Positions 1 through 4,970 of a stretch of DNA of 5,270 bases are shown piece by piece. The DNA lies in contig CAMCHA010000215.1 of NCBI GenBank assembly GCA_945874515.1, forward strand, positions 1-5,270, written 5' to 3'. The notes below the pieces were generated by a model, which did not search any database, was not told the origin of the DNA, and worked only from the letters and a program-made list of their open reading frames with translations. The DNA comes from Asaia bogorensis (GTDB lineage: Bacteria; Pseudomonadota; Alphaproteobacteria; Acetobacterales; Acetobacteraceae). Every line of letters begins with the position of its first letter. The stretch's first letter is position 1. Position numbers and translations under genes: made by a program.

Positions 1-857
1 TGGACGAAGAGCTTGAGCAGGAAATTGATGATACGCGGTTTCCGCCAGAACTGCGTACGCTGCTCCAGCAGCGTCAGAAAAGCACGATTGATCGCAGACT
101 ATACTTCAATGAATTGCTTCGCCTGCAGGGTGAATTGGTCAAGCTGCAGGATTGGTTGCAGCATCATCGGAAGAAGGTTGTAGTCGTGTTTGAAGGGCGT
201 GATAGCGCCGGCAAGGGCGGCGTCATCAAGCGCATCATGCAGCGCATGAACCCGCGAATCTGCCGCGTTGTAGCGCTGCCAGCACCTTCCGATCGTGAAA
301 AGACCCAATGGTATTTCCAGCGCTATGTCTCCCATCTGCCGGCCGGTGGGGAAATGGTGCTGTTTGATCGCAGCTGGTACAATCGTGCGGGTGTTGAACG
401 CGTCATGGGCTTCGCCAGCCCTGACCAGGTTGAGGAATTCTTCCGCGATGTGCCGGAGTTTGAGCGCATGCTGGTGCGTTCCGGCGTCATTGTGGTGAAG
501 TATTGGTTTTCCATCACCGATCAGGAACAGCAACTACGCTTTCTGATGCGGATCCATGATCCCATCAAACAATGGAAGCTTTCACCCATGGACCTTCAAT
601 CCCGCGTGAGGTGGGAGCAATACACGAAGGCGAAGGAGGATATGTTTGAGCGGACCAATATCCCGGAAGCACCCTGGCATATCGTGGAAGGCAACGACAA
701 GAAGCGTGCGCGGCTGAACTGCATCTCCCATCTTCTGTCACTCATTCCCTACGAGGCCGTTGCGCACCAGCCGATCGTGCTACCGGAGAGAGTCTTTGAT
801 CCGAGTTACGAGCGCAGGACTTTGCCGGCTGAACTATACGTACCCGAAAATTACTGA
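1..857 (+). CDS. ppk2: Polyphosphate kinase 2 (PPK2 class I), 5' end cut by the window edge
   Basis: PPK2 enzymes transfer phosphate between polyphosphate and nucleoside diphosphates in the cytoplasm; class I members usually make ATP or GTP from polyphosphate. The open frame runs from base 3 to TGA at 855-857. No ATG lies in the first 110 bases and the frame is open to the edge. Bases 1-2 are TG, so the true start may be an NTG codon one base outside, giving about 285 residues, normal for a single-domain PPK2. The TTG at 114 would remove conserved N-terminal sequence (YFNELLRLQGELVKLQDW) and is not the start. Visible motifs are Walker A GRDSAGKGG (nt 195-221), the PPK2 stretch RTQWYFQRY-like KTQWYFQRY, Walker B-like LFDRSWYNRAGVERVMGF (Asp codon at 366) and the lid DPIKQWKLSPMD. 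The C-terminal LNCISHLLSLIPYE is also typical. No defect is seen. The family assignment is secure; nucleotide preference cannot be read from sequence. Confidence 0.96.
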   Translation, partial: DEELEQEIDDTRFPPELRTLLQQRQKSTIDRRLYFNELLRLQGELVKLQDWLQHHRKKVVVVFEGRDSAGKGGVIKRIMQRMNPRICRVVALPAPSDREKTQWYFQRYVSHLPAGGEMVLFDRSWYNRAGVERVMGFASPDQVEEFFRDVPEFERMLVRSGVIVVKYWFSITDQEQQLRFLMRIHDPIKQWKLSPMDLQSRVRWEQYTKAKEDMFERTNIPEAPWHIVEGNDKKRARLNCISHLLSLIPYEAVAHQPIVLPERVFDPSYERRTLPAELYVPENY

Positions 858-863
858 GGCTTT

Positions 864-917
864 GGGTAGGTGTGGTTCCTGGTGCATGCAAGCGCCAAAT
901 GGAACCCCTTCCTACCC
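864..917 (+). terminator. Long stem-loop after ppk2, possible terminator or 3' stabiliser
   Basis: It starts six bases after the ppk2 stop. Three nested arm pairs are visible: GGGTAGG (864-870) with CCTACCC (911-917), GGTTCC (874-879) with GGAACC (901-906), and TGGTGC (880-885) with GCGCCA (892-897, one G:T pair). The apical loop is six bases. An internal loop (TGT against CCTT) and a three-base bulge interrupt the stem. No T run follows, so this is not a classical intrinsic terminator. It could protect the mRNA 3' end or assist Rho-dependent termination. The pairing is seen; the role is inferred. Confidence 0.5.
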
Positions 918-953
918 ACGGCATGTCTTCACCTGGGTCTTTAGTCCAAGTTT

Positions 954-1011
954 GGTGAGCTGATCTGAACTGAATGTTCTCTCATAAGCGTTCGGCTCAT
1001 GATGGCTCACC
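954..1011. repeat. Inverted repeat GGTGAGC...GCTCACC
   Basis: Seven-base perfect arms (954-960 and 1005-1011) enclose 44 bases, which include a small hairpin GAAC-TGAAT-GTTC (967-979). GGCTCA occurs twice near the right arm (994-999 and 1004-1009), so two alternative pairings with the left arm are possible. Arms this short with a loop this long could be chance. Confidence 0.25.
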
Positions 1012-1054
1012 TTATACGTAGTAGCTTGCCAAAGTGCCGCGTTAACCTGATCGG

Positions 1055-1119
1055 CTAGAGCAGATCGCGTTCAGATGGAATCATCTGAGCGCGTGAAGAT
1101 GCTCAAAAAAAAGCTCTAG
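1055..1119. repeat. CTAGAGC-type palindromic repeat, unit 1
   Basis: CTAGAGC (1055-1061) and GCTCTAG (1113-1119) form the outer arms. An inner hairpin pairs 1066-1077 with 1082-1093 (core TCAGATG/CATCTGA, one G:T pair) around loop GAAT. An A8 run (1105-1112) lies just inside the right arm. Short palindromes with such ends are scattered in many copies through alphaproteobacterial intergenic DNA, so this is probably a genome-wide repeat family; copy number cannot be seen here. Confidence 0.6.
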
Positions 1120-1159
1120 AGCGGGTTGCGTGAACCGATGTGAACGCAACATGCTCTAG
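1105..1159 (-). terminator. Intrinsic terminator of the minus-strand DUF3141-bdhA operon
   Basis: Read on the minus strand, the unit 2 palindrome (1159 to 1116) folds into a two-part stem. After a three-base gap (1115-1113) it is followed by eight T residues (1112 to 1105). The hairpin begins 26 bases after the dehydrogenase stop codon, where an operon terminator is expected. Stem plus T run is the standard intrinsic terminator pattern. The same DNA thus appears to be both a repeat element and the terminator. Confidence 0.7.
1116..1159. repeat. CTAGAGC-type palindromic repeat, unit 2
   Basis: CTAGAGC (1116-1122) pairs with GCTCTAG (1153-1159), and GTTGCGT (1125-1131) pairs with ACGCAAC (1144-1150). 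The unit shares CTAG with unit 1, giving the perfect 10-base palindrome GCTCTAGAGC at the junction (1113-1122). The two units have the same ends but different inner stems, so they look like two subtypes of one repeat family placed in tandem. Confidence 0.6.
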
Positions 1160-1184
1160 TTAATCTCACAATAGTGGAATTGTT

Positions 1185-1967
1185 CTAATGCGCCGTCCAA
1201 CCGCCGTCTATGGGAAGAGCGGCACCGGTAATTTGCGCTGCCATATCGGACGCCAAGAAATTCGCTAGCGCTCCAACTTGTTCAACGGTGACAAATTGTC
1301 GGGTTGGCTGGGCGGCGAGCAGGACATCCCTCACCACTTGCTCCTCGGTAATGCCGCGTGCCTTCGCAGTCTCAGGAATCTGTTTCTCCACCAGGGGTGT
1401 CAGGACATATCCTGGGCATATCGCGTTGCATGTGATCCCGAATTCCGCGCCTTCCAGCGCAATCGTCTTTGTCAGACCCAGAATGCCATGTTTCGCCATG
1501 ACATAGGCGGATTTGTAGGGAGACGCGACAAGTCCATGGGCTGAGGCGACATTGATGATACGCCCCCAGCGGCGCTGCTTCATCTCGGCCATAGTCAGCC
1601 TTGTCATATGCCAGGCGGATGACATATCAACGGCAATGATCAGGTTATAGCGATCAATGGGAAAATCCTCGATTGGCGCGACCGTTTGAATGCCCGCATT
1701 ATTGACAACAACATCAACGGCACCAAGCATACGTCGCGTCGTCTCGACCAGATCGGCAATCTCATTGGGCTTTGACATGTCGGCGCCGTGAAAGGCGATA
1801 CGCGCCCCAGTTTCTTCGGCAAGAGATGCACGTATGGCCTCGATCTCCGTCGGATCTCCAAGGCCGTTCAGCATCACATCCAGGCCCGAATGCGCCAGGC
1901 TGCGCGCAATGCCAAGGCCAATACCACTGGTGGAGCCGGTAACAATGGCATTACGGCGCGGGTTCAT
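1185..1967 (-). CDS. bdhA: D-3-hydroxybutyrate dehydrogenase (SDR family)
   Basis: This 260-residue cytoplasmic short-chain dehydrogenase should interconvert D-3-hydroxybutyrate and acetoacetate with NAD, a step in using PHB. The NAD site TGSTSGIG is at residues 10-17 and NNAG at 89-92. By family knowledge of the Pseudomonas fragi enzyme, the catalytic tetrad is Asn114-Ser142-Tyr155-Lys159; here Ser142, Tyr155 and Lys159 are present at the same numbers but residue 114 is Asp (IIAVDMSSAW). Substrate-contact residues Gln94, His144, Lys152 and Gln196 are all kept, as are the subfamily stretches ASAHGLVASPYKSAYVMAKHG and ICPGYVLTPLVEKQIPETAKARGITEE and the LPIDGGW terminus. This makes the substrate assignment firmer than a generic SDR call. 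The ATG overlaps the DUF3141 stop (ATGA), with GAAGGG seven bases upstream, so translation is probably coupled. The stop is TAG at 1187-1185. Confidence 0.95.
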   Translation of the reverse strand: MNPRRNAIVTGSTSGIGLGIARSLAHSGLDVMLNGLGDPTEIEAIRASLAEETGARIAFHGADMSKPNEIADLVETTRRMLGAVDVVVNNAGIQTVAPIEDFPIDRYNLIIAVDMSSAWHMTRLTMAEMKQRRWGRIINVASAHGLVASPYKSAYVMAKHGILGLTKTIALEGAEFGITCNAICPGYVLTPLVEKQIPETAKARGITEEQVVRDVLLAAQPTRQFVTVEQVGALANFLASDMAAQITGAALPIDGGWTAH

Positions 1968-4447
1968 GCTTTTGCCCTTCCCTTGGTAGATTGAGACTTT
2001 CGAGGCTCCGGTTCGCTGGGTGCCCGCATCGGCGCATCGCCTGTCCCTGGCGCTTGCTGCGCCAGGGGATCCTCGATTACGTCATCTGTGATAGGCGGCT
2101 GCCTAAGCACCTTTGCCATGCGTTGCAAGGTTTCCAAAGTATGTGGCGCCATCTCGTCAATGCGCCCGGGAATATAGCGCACAACACGAAGCGCGCGGGC
2201 GGCTTCCTCGGCGTCTTCAAATAGGGCCGGCAGGCTTGCCATCGCTTCCTCCGGCGCCAGGGTGACCACCAGTGTCTGTTCGCGGATGATCAGGCTGCGC
2301 TGATCTTGTGTCAGGCTCGCGAAGGGTTCATCCATGGTGAGGACATGGGATGAGCGTTCCAGCCTGTCGCGGCGCACACCGCCGCGACTTTCGGCCAGCA
2401 TGATCAGCATGCGGATTACTGCCTCGACGAACCCACCTTGCGAGATACGGGCGAGAGCCATCTGCGCTTCCGGCAATCCGATCAGTTCGCGAACATCCTT
2501 TAGGGTTCGTCCGCCCGCATGGGATTTGCCATAGCTGTAGGCCGCAGGCGCTGCCCATAGGCCGAAGAAGGTGAGTTCCCTGCCCATATCTGAAAGATCG
2601 CGCTGCAAATCCATCGATTGCTCAATAAGGTCAGCCCCTGCATTCTCAATTTCAGCAAAGGGGTTGCGTTCCTGCAAAGCCTTTCTTTGAGCCTGAACCT
2701 GTTGTGCCATTACGGTCCAGGGGAACATCCACGGGTTGGTGCCTGCCATAAGTGCTCGTTGCAGGCGCAAGGGATGCATGGCCCGACCGAGCTCCGCCAA
2801 ACCTGACGGGAAGGCGGCACGGATGAAAGGACGCATCATGCTGTCATAGAGATCGGCCTGTACCTCGGAAAGGCGCGCGATGGCGGCGAAGGGTCGCTCA
2901 TCCTTTTGGCCTTCATCAGCCCCACGAAGGTCCGAGAGGCTGCGTTCCTCAAAGCTAACGCTGAATTGACGGTCCTGCCCTTCGCCATGCGCATCAACGA
3001 TACGCATCTCATAAAGCCCGGGCGCCAGCGCCTCGATCGTTTGCATGACGGAAGCAACCTCCGCATGCTCTTTCCGCGCCACCTTGGCCGAAACAAATAT
3101 GCCAAGATGCCCTACCTCCGGATGGACCATATAGATGATGCGCTGCCCGCGAATGCGGATTTCCTGGACATCCGCGTAGCTATCAGCAATCCAGTTCAGC
3201 GCCTGCTGCGGCGGCGTGATATTATCGCCGTGGCTCGCGAAGACGATGATCGGTGCGCGCACATTCTTGATGTCAATGGTGCGGCCCGGTTCAAGCTGCG
3301 CCATATTGCGCACCAGTCGGTTGCCCACAAATATTTCGCGAACAATCCAGCTGATTTCCTCCTCATTCAGACGGAAGAAACCACCCCACCAGCGTTCGAA
3401 CTCAAGGAAGCGATCCCGTTCGGTATCAATTTTGCTGAAGAGGTCATAGTATTTCTTGAAGTAGTTTCTTCCGGGATTTTGTGTCTCAAAATTCATCACC
3501 AGATGCGCGCCGTCGAAGACACCGCCACCAATGTCGGACAGCATCATCGGAATCCAGGTGCCGCCACTGATGCCGGCCGTATAGCGCATGGGGTTCTTGC
3601 CCACCTCGCCGGACCAAGCTGCAACCGGGGCACCATTCAGCACGATGGGCCCAGTCAAGTCTGGATTGGTTGCGGCAAGCAGCAAGGTTGCCCAACCGCC
3701 TTGGCAATTGCCGATGACCACGGGTTTTGGCGCTTGCGGATGCAGGCGTGTGACCTCGCGCACAAATTCTGCCTCGGCGCGCGTTACATCCGCCAGCGTC
3801 TGGCCTGGGACAGGGTCCCTTCCGAAAGAGACGAAATAAACAGGGTGGCCAGCCGCCAAGGCTACGCCAACTTGGCTGTCATTCTTGAAACCGCCGATGC
3901 CAGCACCATGCCCCGCACGCGGATCAATGATGATGTAGGGGCGCTTCGTTTGATCAATTACAACGCCTTCAGGGGGACGAATTTTCAAGAGCATGTAATT
4001 GCATGGCTGCGCCAAGCTGGCGCCATCCAGCGCGATTTCGTAGTCATAGATCAAGACCGGAGGGCAACCATTCTTTTCATGTTCAACGAAGATATCTCCC
4101 CGTTCGCGCAGCGCATCCACGGTGAGCACCAAGCGCTCAGTCCTGTCACGCAAATAGTCGAGCCAAAGTCCAAGCGCGTTTTGAGGACTGCCCGATAGTG
4201 AAAGCGCTTGGGCTGCCTCCGCCACCGCCTTCAGCGCACCCGCTACGCGCGGCGCATGTGAATCACCTAGGCGATCACTGTTGCGTGAAGTTGCTTGCAT
4301 CAGCAATTGGGCTTGGTCAGCGAGTACTTTTGCCCTCTCGCCAAGGTCGCGCAAAGCGCCATCCATCGGAGGGAAGTGCTGGCCGGACGTAGCAGGGACA
4401 TCGGACCCATCGGGGAAAACTGCGATGGCGGGATAAGAATTTTGCAT
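1964..4447 (-). CDS. DUF3141 protein, PHA synthase-like alpha/beta hydrolase
   Basis: This 827-residue protein belongs to the DUF3141 family, often labelled 3-hydroxyalkanoate synthetase; its reaction is not settled. The core (about 95-480) is an alpha/beta hydrolase with family landmarks PPVLIYDYEIALDG (129-142), DPRAGHGAGIGGFKNDSQVG (175-194), the nucleophile elbow GNCQGG (246-251, Cys248), KNPMRYTAG, FERWWGGFFRLNEEE (350-364), GDNITPP (407-413, Asp408) and GHLGIFVS (446-453, His447). Cys248-Asp408-His447 match in order and rough spacing the Cys-Asp-His triad of PHA synthases, which also use a G-x-C-x-G box. Residues 1-90 and 520-800 look mainly helical; the tail (800-827) is rich in Pro, Lys and Arg. 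No signal peptide or clear membrane span is seen. GGAG lies 11 bases before the ATG. It is first in an operon with bdhA (4-base overlap), suggesting hydroxyalkanoate synthesis or breakdown; depolymerase or thioesterase activity is equally possible. Confidence 0.93.
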   Translation of the reverse strand: MQNSYPAIAVFPDGSDVPATSGQHFPPMDGALRDLGERAKVLADQAQLLMQATSRNSDRLGDSHAPRVAGALKAVAEAAQALSLSGSPQNALGLWLDYLRDRTERLVLTVDALRERGDIFVEHEKNGCPPVLIYDYEIALDGASLAQPCNYMLLKIRPPEGVVIDQTKRPYIIIDPRAGHGAGIGGFKNDSQVGVALAAGHPVYFVSFGRDPVPGQTLADVTRAEAEFVREVTRLHPQAPKPVVIGNCQGGWATLLLAATNPDLTGPIVLNGAPVAAWSGEVGKNPMRYTAGISGGTWIPMMLSDIGGGVFDGAHLVMNFETQNPGRNYFKKYYDLFSKIDTERDRFLEFERWWGGFFRLNEEEISWIVREIFVGNRLVRNMAQLEPGRTIDIKNVRAPIIVFASHGDNITPPQQALNWIADSYADVQEIRIRGQRIIYMVHPEVGHLGIFVSAKVARKEHAEVASVMQTIEALAPGLYEMRIVDAHGEGQDRQFSVSFEERSLSDLRGADEGQKDERPFAAIARLSEVQADLYDSMMRPFIRAAFPSGLAELGRAMHPLRLQRALMAGTNPWMFPWTVMAQQVQAQRKALQERNPFAEIENAGADLIEQSMDLQRDLSDMGRELTFFGLWAAPAAYSYGKSHAGGRTLKDVRELIGLPEAQMALARISQGGFVEAVIRMLIMLAESRGGVRRDRLERSSHVLTMDEPFASLTQDQRSLIIREQTLVVTLAPEEAMASLPALFEDAEEAARALRVVRYIPGRIDEMAPHTLETLQRMAKVLRQPPITDDVIEDPLAQQAPGTGDAPMRAPSEPEPRKSQSTKGRAKA
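1975..1984 (-). promoter_or_regulatory. Ribosome binding site of bdhA inside the DUF3141 gene
   Basis: On the minus strand AAGGGAAGGG ends seven bases before the bdhA ATG. It lies in the last codons of the DUF3141 gene (the Lys-Gly-Arg-Ala-Lys-Ala tail) and supports the ATG at 1967 as start, with ribosome hand-over at the ATGA overlap. Confidence 0.65.
2045..2067 (-). other. Perfect 9-bp hairpin near the 3' end of the DUF3141 gene
   Basis: CCCTGGCGC (2045-2053) and GCGCCAGGG (2059-2067) pair perfectly around a five-base loop, about 80 bases before the DUF3141 stop and the coupled bdhA start. It codes for part of PLAQQAPG. A stem this GC-rich in the transcript could slow ribosomes or mark an mRNA processing point between the two genes. 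It may also be a by-product of Pro/Ala/Gln codons. The pairing is seen; the role is a guess. Confidence 0.35.
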
Positions 4448-4458
4448 AGGTTGGGTGA

Positions 4459-4462
4459 CTCC
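4459..4462 (-). promoter_or_regulatory. Ribosome binding site of the DUF3141 gene
   Basis: GGAG on the minus strand sits 11 bases before the ATG at 4447, slightly longer than ideal. No better-placed purine run exists, and no other in-frame ATG lies close by, so the ATG at 4447 remains the preferred start. Confidence 0.5.
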
Positions 4463-4479
4463 AAAGACGTGCCCTTGAC

Positions 4480-4530
4480 GGCGCGTTAGATAGAATATCC
4501 AATTTTTTGTTGTATTAACATTAAAAGGAT
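4480..4530 (-). promoter_or_regulatory. AT-rich upstream region, probable promoter zone of the DUF3141-bdhA operon
   Basis: The stretch around 4490-4530 is far more AT-rich than the rest of the window and lies just upstream of the operon, where a promoter is expected. On the minus strand TTAATA and TATTCT could serve as -35 and -10 boxes, but their spacing (15) and fit are poor, so I do not assign boxes. No operator palindrome is evident in this part. Confidence 0.3.
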
Positions 4531-4551
4531 CACAAACGCGTGGCAGTGATA

Positions 4552-4567
4552 TGAAGCTTTTGCTTCA
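4552..4567. repeat. Small hairpin TGAAGC-TTTT-GCTTCA
   Basis: Six-base perfect arms (4552-4557 and 4562-4567) with a TTTT loop. It lies between the AT-rich zone and the Shine-Dalgarno at 4590. It could be a small operator-like site, or chance. Confidence 0.3.
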
Positions 4568-4589
4568 AGTATGAATACATCATTCGTGT

Positions 4590-4609
4590 GGAGGAGAGAA
4601 AGAAATATG
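4590..4609 (+). promoter_or_regulatory. Strong Shine-Dalgarno plus ATG leading into the palindrome
   Basis: GGAGGAG (4590-4596) is followed after 10 bases by ATG (4607-4609), the best plus-strand translation start signal in the region. The ATG overlaps the first bases of the 93-base palindrome. No credible protein follows, so this may be the surviving start of a lost gene, a leader peptide, or a start held in an RNA hairpin. A chance purine run cannot be excluded. Confidence 0.35.
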
Positions 4610-4700
4610 GCCTTATCAATAATTCTGTGCGCGAGGTCATATCGATGGGTCTTTCCATTTCATCTATATGACCTCGCGCACAGAATTACTGATAAGGCCA
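4608..4700. repeat. 93-base near-perfect palindrome with 40-base arms
   Basis: Positions 4608-4647 pair with 4661-4700 around a 13-base centre (4648-4660). Only two of 40 pairs fail (4619/4689 and 4643/4665). The outer end is TGGCCTTATCA against TGATAAGGCCA; the core is TAATTCTGTGCGCGAGGTCA. Pairing stops sharply outside 4608/4700. No obvious target-site duplication flanks it. Options are a MITE-like or other palindromic mobile element, a long RNA hairpin, a recombinase or replication-associated site, or a terminator for the minus-strand remnant (a pyrimidine-rich run follows on that strand). The structure is certain; its nature is not. Confidence 0.9.
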
Positions 4701-4729
4701 CTGGATCTACGCCACACAAAGGCAGCGCC

Positions 4730-4873
4730 TCACCCCACCCGCCTTTTCACCACCTGCACATGCAGCCCCGCCGCGGGCAAATCCACCGTAGACAGGCTCA
4801 CATTCCGCGCCGTCACACGCACCTTATCATTCGACCAGACCTGACAATCCAGCACAAAGGTGATGCTGCACTG
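4730..4873 (-). pseudogene. C-terminal remnant of an unidentified protein gene
   Basis: On the minus strand a 47-codon frame ends with TGA at 4732-4730. It is bounded upstream by TAG at 4876-4874 and has no good start. Codon use is typical of a GC-rich alphaproteobacterial gene (many GTG, CTG, GCG), and the peptide reads like a real protein end: FVLDCQVWSNDKVRVTARNV followed by SLSTVDLPAAGLHVQVVKRR. The alternating beta-like pattern vaguely recalls the C-terminal OB-type region of DNA polymerase III alpha subunits (DnaE), but I cannot confirm this. The readable stretch stops where the inverted-repeat segment at 4873 begins, which suggests truncation by rearrangement or insertion. Confidence is that this is a real coding remnant, not what it encoded. 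Confidence 0.4.
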
Positions 4874-4952
4874 CTAGGCCAAAATGCGTTGACTCAACCA
4901 ACGCACGGTGCGAGTGAAAACTTCCTCGTCGGCCAATCGGCGTTGGCCTAGC
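4873..4952. repeat. 80-base segment with perfect 10-bp inverted ends and inner hairpins
   Basis: GCTAGGCCAA (4873-4882) and TTGGCCTAGC (4943-4952) are perfect inverted ends. Inside are TGCGTTG (4885-4891) with CAACGCA (4899-4905), and GGCCAA (4931-4936), which can pair with the same right end TTGGCC (4943-4948), giving two alternative folds. GTTGA-C-TCAAC (4888-4898) is another near-palindrome. It abuts the coding remnant on the left and the transporter leader on the right. It may be a small mobile or recombination footprint or a regulatory RNA leader. It is not a tRNA: the required conserved loops are absent. Confidence 0.55.
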
Positions 4953-4953
4953 C

Positions 4954-4958
4954 AAGGA
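4954..4958 (+). promoter_or_regulatory. Likely ribosome binding site of the transporter gene
   Basis: AAGGA lies 12 bases before the ATG at 4971, rather far. TAGGA at 4965-4969 is too close to the start to work. The weak spacing leaves some doubt about the start, but no better upstream start exists in frame before the inverted repeat. Confidence 0.4.
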
Positions 4959-4970
4959 TACCCCTAGGAC

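Larger units (their letters stand above)
858..1184. other. Gene-free region between converging ppk2 and hydroxybutyrate dehydrogenase genes
   Basis: These 327 bases separate two genes that converge. I see no credible coding sequence on either strand. The region holds a long imperfect stem-loop directly after the ppk2 stop (864-917), a weaker inverted repeat (954-1011), and a double palindrome with an A8 run (1055-1159) that terminates the minus-strand operon. The stretch 1012-1054 shows nothing recognisable. Confidence 0.8.
4448..4970. other. Structured 523-base region without an intact gene
   Basis: It separates the divergent DUF3141 and transporter genes. From left to right it holds the leader and AT-rich promoter zone of the minus-strand operon (4448-4530), a small hairpin (4552-4567), a strong Shine-Dalgarno/ATG pair (4590-4609), a 93-base palindrome (4608-4700), a minus-strand coding remnant (4730-4873), an 80-base segment with inverted-repeat ends (4873-4952), and the leader of the transporter gene. 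The plus-strand frame from ATG 4607 to 4951 is open, but beyond the palindrome it is low-complexity His/Pro/Arg sequence antisense to the remnant and is unlikely to be a protein. Confidence 0.6.

Noticed and set aside
99..533. A 144-codon minus-strand frame opposite ppk2
   Set aside because: The plus strand carries all PPK2 motifs across this stretch; the antisense peptide resembles no family I know.
2906..4198. A 430-codon open frame antisense to the DUF3141 gene
   Set aside because: It lies wholly inside a strongly conserved gene, has no family resemblance, and such long antisense frames are common opposite GC-biased codons. The motif-rich minus-strand frame is the real one.
4474..4500. 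Plus-strand promoter with TTGACG as -35 box
   Set aside because: TTGACG is a fair -35 match, but no acceptable -10 box occurs 16-18 bases downstream.
4608..4700. Insertion sequence or CRISPR repeat
   Set aside because: No transposase gene is present and the unit is only 93 bases; there is one palindrome rather than a series of repeats with spacers, so CRISPR is excluded.
4607..4951. Plus-strand protein from ATG 4607
   Set aside because: The start signal is good, but past the palindrome the peptide is His/Pro/Arg-rich with no recognisable pattern and is antisense to a better coding remnant. I kept only the start signal as a feature.
4873..4952. tRNA or integron attC site
   Set aside because: The folded shape prompted both ideas, but there is no T-loop GTTCRA motif or anticodon arm, and the ends do not fit the attC core GTTRRRY/RYYYAAC pattern with its usual spacing.
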